A stretch of DNA of 64,000 bases from positions 124,001-188,000 of the forward strand of contig CALXPQ010000001.1 in assembly GCA_944390485.1 (NCBI GenBank). Direction: 5' to 3'. Below are positions 53,922-61,355 of the stretch, piece after piece. Every line of letters begins with the position of its first letter. Within the stretch, counting starts at the first letter, position 1. This DNA is from Veillonellales bacterium. GTDB lineage: Bacteria > Bacillota > Negativicutes > Veillonellales > Dialisteraceae. The translations under genes and the position numbers were made by a program. Under the pieces are notes generated by a model. That model saw only the letters and a list, made by a program, of their open reading frames with translations. It ran no database searches and was not told the DNA's origin.

Positions 53922-54671
53922 ATGCAGGATTGGAAAAAGCTGGTACTGACGGGATTTCTGGTTTTCACACTGAGCGGAAACTGCGGAGCGGCCATGCAGA
54001 TGGGGGACTCCGGCGCGCCGATCCGGGAGCTGCAGCGCAGTCTGGCCGCAGCCGGGTATGATGTGACGGCTGACGGGAATTACGGCCCGGCCACAGCGCG
54101 GGCGGTGCGGCTGTTTCAGTCGCAGCATCACCTGACTGCGGACGGCGTCGTCGGGCCGGCGACGTACCGGGCGCTTACCGGCAGCGACATGCCGGAATAC
54201 CGGATCGTCATACAGCGCAGCAGCAGCGGCCGTCAGAGCCTCAGCTGGCATCCCAATCCGCAGAGCCGCTCGTCTGACAGCTGGCAGACCGGCACCTTTG
54301 CCGGGCAGACCGCACTGGCCATCACCCGGGAAGCGCAGAAATATATCGGGATCCCGTATCGCTTCGGCGGGACGGACACGCAGGGCTTCGACTGCTCGGG
54401 ATTCATTCAGTATGTGTTCCGGCAGAAAGGGGTCGCGCTGCCCCGGGCGGCGGATGAGCAGTATCATCTGGGGACCCGGGTAGCCCGGAATTCTCTTCAG
54501 CCGGGCGATCTCGTCTTCTTTTCAACCTATGAGGACGGCGTTTCCCATTCCGGGATCTATATGGGCGGCGGCAGCTTCATCAGCGCTACCACCAGCCAGG
54601 GCATCGCGGTGGCGGATATGACGAGCGGCTACTGGTCGGACTGCTATATCGGCGCTAAACGAATTTTATAA
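53922..54671 (+). CDS. Exported NlpC/P60 endopeptidase with peptidoglycan-binding domain
   Basis: 249 residues from ATG 53922; earlier in-frame starts would precede a clear signal peptide (DWKKLVLTGFLVFTLSGNCGAA). Residues about 28-86 are a PG_binding_1 repeat (GDSGAPIRELQRSLAAAGY, DGNYGPATARAVRLFQ). A Ser-rich linker follows, then NlpC/P60 with catalytic Cys158 (FDCSGF) and His209 (VSHSGIYMG). It should cut stem peptides, usually gamma-D-Glu-diamino acid bonds, in the wall. It has its own promoter and terminator. Confidence 0.94.
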   Translation: MQDWKKLVLTGFLVFTLSGNCGAAMQMGDSGAPIRELQRSLAAAGYDVTADGNYGPATARAVRLFQSQHHLTADGVVGPATYRALTGSDMPEYRIVIQRSSSGRQSLSWHPNPQSRSSDSWQTGTFAGQTALAITREAQKYIGIPYRFGGTDTQGFDCSGFIQYVFRQKGVALPRAADEQYHLGTRVARNSLQPGDLVFFSTYEDGVSHSGIYMGGGSFISATTSQGIAVADMTSGYWSDCYIGAKRIL

Positions 54672-54693
54672 ACAGGCTTCCGCAGAAGGATCG

Positions 54694-54722
54694 ACACAGG
54701 AGATTTCCTGTGTTCCTTTTTT
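54694..54722 (+). terminator. Intrinsic terminator after the NlpC/P60 gene
   Basis: ACACAGGA-GATT-TCCTGTGT followed by TCC and six T. Confidence 0.85.
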
Positions 54723-54753
54723 ATCGGGACATCATGAGGAAAGGAAGAGACGC

Positions 54754-55539
54754 GTGAAGATCGGTCTGATTCAGATGCAGGTGGAGAGCGGGGAGAAAGA
54801 ACGAAATATCCGCCATGCATTTTCTCTGCTGGAAGAGGCGGCCCGGGAAGGCTGCCGGCTTCTGGTGCTTCCTGAACTGTGGACGGTGGGCTATGATTTC
54901 CGCCGCATCCGGGAGCAGGCTACGCGGCCGGGCGACAGTCTCATGGAGGGACTGGCCTCCTTTGCCCGCTGGCATGAAGTGACGCTCGCCGCCGGCACCC
55001 TTCCTCTCGTGAACGAAGGGGCGCTGTACAATACGGGGGTCGTGTTTTCTCCATCCGGCCGGCTGCAGGCGCATTACAGCAAGCGGCATCTGTTCTACGG
55101 CTATCTGGAGGCCGAACTGATGCGGCCGGGGAAGCGGGCCATGCAGACGGACATCGGCGGCATCGCAAGCGGCATGGCCATCTGTTATGAGCTGTATTTT
55201 CCGGACCTGTTCCGCGCCATGGCTAAAAAAGGGACGACGCTCGTCATCGTGCCGGCATCCTGGCCGCTCATGCATGTGAGCCGGTGGGAAGTGCTCGCCC
55301 GCGCCCGGGCCATCGAGAACGGGATGTACATCTGCGCGGTGAACATGGCCGGAGCGTATCACGGGGTCCGGCTGGGAGGGCATTCCCTCCTGGCTGATCC
55401 GGAGGGCAATGTCCTTACGGAGGCCGGTGCGGATGAAGAAATCCTTTACGGCGAGTATGATGAAGAAAAATATAAAGATCTTGGAAAGCAGATGGCAGTG
55501 ATCCGTTCCGTCAGGGACGGACAGTCCGGGGAGGAATGA
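54754..55539 (+). CDS. Carbon-nitrogen hydrolase (nitrilase superfamily)
   Basis: 261 residues from GTG 54754, with AGGAAAGGAAG upstream. The catalytic triad is complete: Glu41 (LPELW), Lys110 (YSKRHLF) and Cys144 (GMAICYELYFP). The pattern is that of amidase-type members such as omega-amidases and 2-oxoglutaramate or metabolite-repair hydrolases, acting in the cytosol on a small amide. The substrate is not set by sequence. Three bases separate it from the LUD gene, so both are likely co-expressed and may serve one pathway. Confidence 0.9.
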   Translation: MKIGLIQMQVESGEKERNIRHAFSLLEEAAREGCRLLVLPELWTVGYDFRRIREQATRPGDSLMEGLASFARWHEVTLAAGTLPLVNEGALYNTGVVFSPSGRLQAHYSKRHLFYGYLEAELMRPGKRAMQTDIGGIASGMAICYELYFPDLFRAMAKKGTTLVIVPASWPLMHVSRWEVLARARAIENGMYICAVNMAGAYHGVRLGGHSLLADPEGNVLTEAGADEEILYGEYDEEKYKDLGKQMAVIRSVRDGQSGEE

Positions 55540-55542
55540 AAC

Positions 55543-56184
55543 ATGGCAGACAAATTCACACAGGAAAGAAACCGCATGGCGGCGGAAAAAGTCATCGCCG
55601 CACTGGCGCGCCGCCATATGGACGGCCGGTATGCGGAGACGAAAGAAGAGGCGCTGGCGATCGCGCTGTCCCTTATTCCGGCGCACAGCACAGTCGGATG
55701 GGGCGGCAGCATGAGCATCGAGGAGATCGGCCTGAAAGATGCGGTCAGGCAGGGACCATACCATGTAATCGACCGCGATGCGGCCAAAGATGCGGAGGAA
55801 CGGAAAGCGCTGGAGCGGCAGTGCTTTTCCGCGGATTATTACCTGATGAGCACGAATGCCATCACAGAAGACGGCATCCTCGTGAATCTGGACGGCCGTG
55901 GCCCGCGCGTGGCCGCGCTCTGCTACGGCCCGGACCATGTGCTCATCGTCGCGGGAATGAACAAGCTGGCCGCCGATACCGCGTCGGCTGTCGCGCGGGT
56001 GCGGCACACGGCGGCCCCCATCAATGCGCTGCGGTTCCCCGGTGATACGCCCTGCCGGAAGGGCGGGCTGTGCCGGGACTGCCTCCAGCCGGGCTGCATC
56101 TGCAGCGACCTCGTCATCACGAGGAACAGCATGTTTCCCGGGCGCATCCAGGTGATCCTTGTCGGCGAGGATCTGGGCTACTGA
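55543..56184 (+). CDS. LUD domain protein (LutC/DUF162-related)
   Basis: 213 residues. The LUD fold is seen in HSTVGWGGSMSIEEIGLKDAV, DYYLMSTNAITEDGILVNLDG and RVAALCYGPDHVLIVAGMNKL (key residues Gly-Gly-Ser, Asn-Ala-Ile-Thr, Asn-Lys). The C-terminus has four or more Cys in CRKGGLCRDCLQPGCICS, typical of this stand-alone subfamily and suitable for a metal or Fe-S cluster. LutC relatives act in lactate oxidation, but no lutA or lutB is present, so that role is not indicated. Confidence 0.87.
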   Translation: MADKFTQERNRMAAEKVIAALARRHMDGRYAETKEEALAIALSLIPAHSTVGWGGSMSIEEIGLKDAVRQGPYHVIDRDAAKDAEERKALERQCFSADYYLMSTNAITEDGILVNLDGRGPRVAALCYGPDHVLIVAGMNKLAADTASAVARVRHTAAPINALRFPGDTPCRKGGLCRDCLQPGCICSDLVITRNSMFPGRIQVILVGEDLGY

Positions 56185-56190
56185 GGGCGG

Positions 56191-56240
56191 GCGCAGTTCC
56201 CAGAGGGCGGAGGCCTTCGCGGGGACTGCGTCTTTTCTTT
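56191..56240 (+). terminator. Intrinsic terminator after the LUD gene
   Basis: GCGCAGTTCCC pairs with GGGGACTGCG around a 20-base loop, followed by TCTTTTCTTT. Confidence 0.65.
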
Positions 56241-56266
56241 ACCTGCTATCTGCTGTCGTGTATAAT
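56238..56266 (+). promoter_or_regulatory. Promoter of the alaS-ireB-ruvX-DUF1292 unit
   Basis: TTTACC (56238-56243), 17 bases, perfect TATAAT (56261-56266). The leader of about 40 bases is too short for a T-box. Confidence 0.7.
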
Positions 56267-56310
56267 TGAAATACTGAATCTGCACCGCACACGGTATAAG
56301 GAGGAATAGA

Positions 56311-58917
56311 ATGAAAGGCAATGATATCCGAGAGAATTATCTTTCCTTTTTTGAATCAAAGGGACATCTGCGGCTCCCCAGCTACTCGCTGATCCCGCAG
56401 AACGACCCGAGTCTTCTGCTGATCGGGGCGGGCATGGCACCGCTGAAACCCTTCTTTACGGGAAAGGTGGAGCCGCCGCGCCATCGCGTGACGACCAGCC
56501 AGAAATGCATCCGCACCGGCGATATCGAAAACGTCGGCCATACGGCGCGCCATCATACATTCTTTGAAATGCTCGGCAATTTCTCCTTCGGAGATTATTT
56601 CAAGAAGGAAGCCATCACCTGGGCATGGGAATTCCTGACGGAAGTGCTCTGCCTGGAAAAAGAGCGGCTGTACGTCACGATCTATCCGGACGATCAGGAA
56701 GCGCACGATTACTGGCACAAGATGATCGGCATCCCGGAAGATCACATCTATCCTCTGAGCGATAATTTCTGGGAAATCGGGGAAGGCCCCTGCGGCCCGG
56801 ACTCGGAGATCTTTTACGACCAGGGCGAGGAATTCGGCACGGACCCGGAAAACCAGATGGGCGGAGACGGCGACCGGTTCCTCGAGATCTGGAACCTGGT
56901 CTTCAGCCAGTTCGACCGGCAGAAAGACGGCTCCTATCTGCCGCTGGCCAAGAAGAACATCGATACCGGCGCCGGCCTCGAGCGTCTGGCGGCGGTGATG
57001 CAGCACAAGAAAAACAATTTCGAGACGGACCTGTTCTTCCCGATCATCGAGCGGGCGGCCAGCCTAGCGCATACGGCGTACGGCGCCGGCGCGGCGTCCG
57101 ACGTGTCGCTCAAAGTCATCTCCGACCATGCGCGCGCCCTGACGAACATGATCAGCGACGGCGTGCTCCCGTCCAATGAAGGACGAGGCTATGTGCTTCG
57201 CCGCATCCTCCGCCGCGCGGTGCGCCACGGCAAGCTTCTCGGCATCGAAGGACCGTTCATCGGGCAGATGGTGGAGGAAGTGGTGCAGATGATGAGCCCG
57301 GCCTATCCGGAGCTGGTGGAGAAGCAGGAATTCATCAAGAAGATCGCCGGCACGGAGGAGCAGCGCTTCCAGACGACGCTCAACGCAGGGACGGATCTGC
57401 TCTCGGAGATGATCGAGACCCTGAAAAAGAAACAGCAGAAGACGCTGCCCGGCTCCGATGTGTTCAAACTGTACGACACGTACGGCTTCCCCTGGGAACT
57501 GACGAAGGAAATCGCCGGCGAACAGGGCATGGACATCGACGAAAAGGGCTTCGAGGCGTCCATGGCGGAACAGAAGGAAAGAGCGCGCAGCGCCCGGGTG
57601 AAAGTATCCATGAAGGTGGCTACGCCGGATACGACGAAACTGGACGCGGCGGCGCTCACGGCAGAAGACCGGGACGGCGAAACGAAGATCCTGCTCCTCG
57701 GCCGGGAAGGAAAAGAAATTTCGGAAGCGGCTGACGGAGATGCCGTAACCGTCGTACTCCAGAACAATCCTTTCCATGCGGAAGGCGGCGGACAGGTCGG
57801 CGATACGGGCCGGCTCACCGCGGCGGAGGGCGTGATCCGCGTGGATGACGCCAGAAAGCTGCCCGACGGTATCGAATACCTCATCGGCGTCGTCGAAGAA
57901 GGCACGATCTCCGAAGGCGAGACCGTGAAGGCCGAAGTCGACCGCAGCAGACGGGAAGCGCTGGCCCGGAACCATACCGGCACGCACCTCCTGCAGGCGG
58001 CGCTGAAAAAAGTGCTCGGGAATACGGTCAATCAGGCAGGTTCTCTCGTTCTGCCCGACCGTCTCCGCTTCGATTTCACCTGGCCGGAAGCCATGACGGC
58101 AAAACAGCTGGCGGAAACGGAAGCGCTGGTCAATGAAGAGATCCGGAAGGGGACGGAACTGTCTTTCCGGGAAATGCCGATCGATGAAGCGAAGAAACTA
58201 GGAGCGATGGCGCTCTTCGGCGAGAAGTACGGCGACATCGTGCGCGTCGTCACCATCGGCGATTTCAGCATGGAGCTGTGCGGCGGCTCCCATGTGAAGA
58301 ATACCGGGGAGATCGGACTCTTCCGCATCGTGAGCGAAGGCGGCATCGGGTCCGGCATCCGCCGCATCGAAGCCGTGACGGGCGAGGCCGCCTATGCATC
58401 CACGGTCCATGACCGCGCGCTCATCGAAGCGGCGGCGGCGCTCGTGAAGGGCAAGCCGGAAGAACTCTGCGAAAAGATCGAAAAGACGCTGGCGGCGCTG
58501 AAAGCGGCCGAAGCGGAAAATGCAAAACTCAAGCAGCAGATGATGCAGGGAAGCATCGACAGCCTGCTGCAGAGCGGCCGGGAGATCAACGGCATCACCT
58601 GCATCAGTGCGGTAGTGAAGGCCGATTCCATGGACGAGCTCCGCAAAGCGGCCGACCTGATCCGGGCAAAAGTCCCGGCATCGGCATGCATCCTCGGTGC
58701 CGTCACGGGCGGAAAAGTCAGCCTCGTGGGCATGGCTTCCGAGGACGCGGTGAAAGCCGGCGTCCACATGGGCAAAGTCGTCTCGGCAGCCGCCAGGATC
58801 TGCGGCGGGGGCGGCGGCGGAAAGCCCGGCATGGCGCAGGCCGGCGGCAAAGAGCCGGCGAAGCTGGAAGAAGCCGTGCAGGCCGGCGCAGAAGCAATCG
58901 CTGCGATGATTCAGTAA
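56311..58917 (+). CDS. alaS: Alanyl-tRNA synthetase
   Basis: 868 residues with AAGGAGG upstream. The class II core begins IRENYLSFFESKGHLRLPS; motif 2 and 3 regions follow (TTSQKCIRTGDIENVGHTARHHTFFEMLGNFSFGDYF, key residues Arg and Phe-Glu-Met; RGYVLRRILRRAVRHG). The editing domain holds zinc ligands NHTGTHLLQAAL and CGGSHVKNTGEIGLFRI. A coiled coil near residues 720-750 and the C-Ala domain ending GGGGGGKPGMAQAGG complete it. It charges tRNA-Ala and clears Ser and Gly mischarges. Confidence 0.98.
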   Translation: MKGNDIRENYLSFFESKGHLRLPSYSLIPQNDPSLLLIGAGMAPLKPFFTGKVEPPRHRVTTSQKCIRTGDIENVGHTARHHTFFEMLGNFSFGDYFKKEAITWAWEFLTEVLCLEKERLYVTIYPDDQEAHDYWHKMIGIPEDHIYPLSDNFWEIGEGPCGPDSEIFYDQGEEFGTDPENQMGGDGDRFLEIWNLVFSQFDRQKDGSYLPLAKKNIDTGAGLERLAAVMQHKKNNFETDLFFPIIERAASLAHTAYGAGAASDVSLKVISDHARALTNMISDGVLPSNEGRGYVLRRILRRAVRHGKLLGIEGPFIGQMVEEVVQMMSPAYPELVEKQEFIKKIAGTEEQRFQTTLNAGTDLLSEMIETLKKKQQKTLPGSDVFKLYDTYGFPWELTKEIAGEQGMDIDEKGFEASMAEQKERARSARVKVSMKVATPDTTKLDAAALTAEDRDGETKILLLGREGKEISEAADGDAVTVVLQNNPFHAEGGGQVGDTGRLTAAEGVIRVDDARKLPDGIEYLIGVVEEGTISEGETVKAEVDRSRREALARNHTGTHLLQAALKKVLGNTVNQAGSLVLPDRLRFDFTWPEAMTAKQLAETEALVNEEIRKGTELSFREMPIDEAKKLGAMALFGEKYGDIVRVVTIGDFSMELCGGSHVKNTGEIGLFRIVSEGGIGSGIRRIEAVTGEAAYASTVHDRALIEAAAALVKGKPEELCEKIEKTLAALKAAEAENAKLKQQMMQGSIDSLLQSGREINGITCISAVVKADSMDELRKAADLIRAKVPASACILGAVTGGKVSLVGMASEDAVKAGVHMGKVVSAAARICGGGGGGKPGMAQAGGKEPAKLEEAVQAGAEAIAAMIQ

Positions 58918-58929
58918 GGAGGGACAGCT

Positions 58930-59196
58930 ATGGCAGTCTCAGAAGAAACGATCCTGTTCAATAAAGGGGCCGATGAAGGAGAAAATACGCGGGCGTCGCT
59001 GATCCTTCAGGCGGTGTACAGCGCGCTGAAAGAAGCGGGCCACAATCCGACCGCCCAGCTCGTGGGCTATCTTCTCTCGGGAGAGCTGACCTATATCACG
59101 AGCCGCCACGACGCGCGCAAACTGGTGTCTTCCATCGAACGGGACGAGCTCATGGAAGAACTGATCCGGTATTATGTGAAGCACAAAGGCCTGTGA
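58930..59196 (+). CDS. ireB: IreB family regulatory phosphoprotein (UPF0297)
   Basis: 88 residues. The family is recognised from [20 protein letters not shown], then [29 protein letters not shown] (key residues Gly-His-Asn-Pro, Gly-Tyr-Leu-Leu-Ser-Gly) and YYVKHKGL. The N-terminal Thr residues correspond to those phosphorylated by the IreK-type Ser/Thr kinase in Enterococcus faecalis. The alaS-ireB-ruvX-DUF1292 order is conserved across Bacillota. Confidence 0.93.
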   Translation: MAVSEETILFNKGADEGENTRASLILQAVYSALKEAGHNPTAQLVGYLLSGELTYITSRHDARKLVSSIERDELMEELIRYYVKHKGL

Positions 59197-59197
59197 G

Positions 59198-59620
59198 ATG
59201 CGGATCCTGGGACTGGATGTGGGATCGCAGACCATCGGCGTGGCGGTGAGCGACCCTTTCGGATGGACGGCGCAGGGCGTGGAGACCATCCGCCACACCA
59301 CGCGGGAAAAGGATTTTGAACGGCTCGGAGAACTGGTGAAGGAATACGGCGCGGAACTGTTCGTCCTCGGCATGCCGCTCAATATGAACGGCACGCGGGG
59401 CATGCGGGCGGAGCGGACGGAGGCCTTCGCCGCGGAGCTGAAAGAAGCCTTTCCCCGGATCGGGCAGACCTTCTGGGACGAGCGGCTCACCACCGTGATG
59501 GCGCAGAAAGAGCTCATCGCCGCGGACGTCAGCCGAAAGAAACGAAAAAAAGTGATTGATAAGATGGCGGCCGTCGCGATTCTCCAGGGATATCTGGACT
59601 GGCGCGCCCATCAGAAATGA
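59198..59620 (+). CDS. ruvX: RuvX/YqgF family nuclease-like protein (16S pre-rRNA processing)
   Basis: 140 residues from ATG 59198, one base after ireB. RNase H-like fold: [21 protein letters not shown] with the first Asp, [14 protein letters not shown], and [15 protein letters not shown] with the conserved Asp and Glu, ending [16 protein letters not shown] with the last Asp. It is essential in many bacteria and trims the 5' end of 16S precursor RNA. Confidence 0.95.
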   Translation: MRILGLDVGSQTIGVAVSDPFGWTAQGVETIRHTTREKDFERLGELVKEYGAELFVLGMPLNMNGTRGMRAERTEAFAAELKEAFPRIGQTFWDERLTTVMAQKELIAADVSRKKRKKVIDKMAAVAILQGYLDWRAHQK

Positions 59621-59623
59621 GGT

Positions 59624-59893
59624 ATGGACATGGCAGAAACGATGGAAGAACCGATCGTCGTGACGATCACGGCGCCGGACGGCACGGAACAGGATTTCGC
59701 ACAGGATGTGGTCATCCCGTACGGCGGGAAGGAATTTGCGGTGCTGGTCTCCATTCCGGAATCGGAAGACGACGAACGGGAGCCGGAGATCCTCCTGGCG
59801 CGCATCGATACGGATGCGAACGGCGAACCGGAATATGTGCCGCCCACGGATGAAGAATACGACGCGGTGGAAGCCATTTACAGCGCGATGTGA
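59624..59893 (+). CDS. DUF1292 family protein
   Basis: 89 residues, strongly acidic. The first half reads VVTITAPDGTEQDF and KEFAVLVSIPE, the pattern of YrzB-type DUF1292 proteins, and the C-terminus ends DEEYDAVEAIYSAM. ATG 59624 and ATG 59630 are both possible. It closes the alaS unit and is followed by a terminator. Function is unknown. Confidence 0.88.
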   Translation: MDMAETMEEPIVVTITAPDGTEQDFAQDVVIPYGGKEFAVLVSIPESEDDEREPEILLARIDTDANGEPEYVPPTDEEYDAVEAIYSAM

Positions 59894-59899
59894 GCGGGA

Positions 59900-59924
59900 A
59901 GCGGGGCCGAAGGCTCCGCTTTTT
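59900..59924 (+). terminator. Intrinsic terminator after DUF1292
   Basis: AGCGGGGCC-GAA-GGCTCCGCT (one G-T pair) followed by TTTT. Confidence 0.9.
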
Positions 59925-60025
59925 GCGTGGCGGAAAAAAAGGCGCGGGCGCGGCCGCTTTTTCATGCCGCGCATGCCTGGAAGTCATACCGGGAGGAGGA
60001 AGTTCTGCGGGGACGTTTTCAGATA

Positions 60026-60034
60026 TGATACAAT
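60026..60034 (+). promoter_or_regulatory. Extended -10 promoter of yhaO-yhaN
   Basis: TGA-TACAAT at 60026-60034; no good -35. The ATG lies about 44 bases downstream. Confidence 0.45.
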
Positions 60035-60077
60035 AAAAAAGACTATCAAAAACGGACAAGCGATTTCGGGAGGAGTT

Positions 60078-61355
60078 ATGGGAAAGCATTTTTCTTTTGT
60101 GCACTGTGCGGATCTGCATCTGGGGGAACCGTTCCACGGGATCCGCTCCGGGGACAAAGGACCGTGGACAGAGGCCATCGGCAAAGCGACGTTTTCCGCG
60201 TTTGAGAAAGTGGTGGACATCGCTGTCGACGCGCATGCGGATGCGATCCTCATCACGGGAGACGTGTACAACAGCGATCATCACAGCCTCGCCGCGCAGA
60301 TGGCGTTTGCCCGGGAATTGTACCGGGCGGCGCAGCAGGGGATCCGGGTCTTCATCGTGCACGGCAATCACGATCCCGATGAGGCGTGGCGGGCGGACAT
60401 CCCGCTCCCGCCGTCGGTGCATATCTTTTCTTCGGAAAAAGTGGAGGCGGTGCCGCTCATGATCGACGGCGAGCTGGCGGCGACCATTTACGGCATCAGC
60501 TACGGGACCCGCCATGTGAGCGACAATCTGGCGCGCCGGTTCGAGCGGAAAGAGAACGACGGCTATGCCATCGCCATGCTGCATACGGACATGGGCGGCG
60601 AAAGCAGCCCCTATGCGCCCTGCTCGCTGGACGATCTGAAACAGACGAAGATGGATTACTGGGCGCTGGGGCATGTGCATGCAAGGAAGATCGTGAGCCA
60701 GTCTCCGTACGTGGTCTACCCGGGGAATACGCAGGGACTCGACATGGCGGAGACCGGTCCGCGGGGATGCTACCTCGTGGACGTGGGAGCCTACGGCACG
60801 GTGACGCTGAAATTCATGGAGACCGACGCGGTGCGCTGGCTGGATATGCCGGTGGACATCGGCGCTTTCCCCGATCAGGAAGCGCTTCTCCGGGAAATCA
60901 TGCGCCAGCGGGCCGCGCTGAAAGAACTGACCGGGCGGCCGAACATCGCCCGGCTGATCCTGCGCGGCCGCGGGCCGCTCCATCGGGCGGCGTCGTCCGA
61001 ATCGGGGCAGGAATTTCTTTTGCAGTCCCTCAATGAAAAAGAACAGTTCCGGCATATCTTCACATATTTCAGCCGGATCGAGGATCAGACGAAGCCGTCT
61101 CTGGATCTGAAGGAACGGCGGCAGCTGCCCGATGTGATGGGGGATTACCTCCGGGCGTACGATGAGACCGCGGGGCTGCCGAAGCCGGAGCTGACGGCGC
61201 GCCTCCGGCAGATCGCGGACGCGCAGCCGGAGATGAAGAAACTGGCGGCCGTGCCGGCCATGGCGGATGAGGACATGTTCCTCCGCGCCTTCCGGCGGTC
61301 GGAGCTTTTGGGAGCAGAATTGCTGGCAGAGGAGGATGCGGATGAAGATCACTGA
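60078..61355 (+). CDS. yhaO: YhaO-type metallophosphoesterase (SbcD/Mre11-like nuclease)
   Basis: 425 residues from ATG 60078 with GGGAGGAG upstream; earlier in-frame codons lack a ribosome site. Phosphoesterase motifs run in order: HCADLHLGEPF, ITGDVYNSDHHS, VHGNHDPDEAW, MLHTDMGG and ALGHVHARKI. The five-motif order with His and Asp metal ligands is that of Mre11/SbcD exonucleases. A capping domain follows (residues 300-425). It overlaps the ATPase gene downstream, its Rad50-like partner, so the pair likely acts on DNA ends. Confidence 0.93.
   Translation: MGKHFSFVHCADLHLGEPFHGIRSGDKGPWTEAIGKATFSAFEKVVDIAVDAHADAILITGDVYNSDHHSLAAQMAFARELYRAAQQGIRVFIVHGNHDPDEAWRADIPLPPSVHIFSSEKVEAVPLMIDGELAATIYGISYGTRHVSDNLARRFERKENDGYAIAMLHTDMGGESSPYAPCSLDDLKQTKMDYWALGHVHARKIVSQSPYVVYPGNTQGLDMAETGPRGCYLVDVGAYGTVTLKFMETDAVRWLDMPVDIGAFPDQEALLREIMRQRAALKELTGRPNIARLILRGRGPLHRAASSESGQEFLLQSLNEKEQFRHIFTYFSRIEDQTKPSLDLKERRQLPDVMGDYLRAYDETAGLPKPELTARLRQIADAQPEMKKLAAVPAMADEDMFLRAFRRSELLGAELLAEEDADEDH

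Noticed and set aside
55543..56184. LutC of a lactate utilisation operon
   Set aside because: No lutA or lutB is present, and the Cys-rich C-terminus belongs to the stand-alone LUD subfamily.
56267..56310. T-box or riboswitch leader before alaS, proS or glyA
   Set aside because: The alaS and proS leaders are too short for a T-box, and the gap before glyA shows neither a T-box nor a paired glycine-aptamer pattern.
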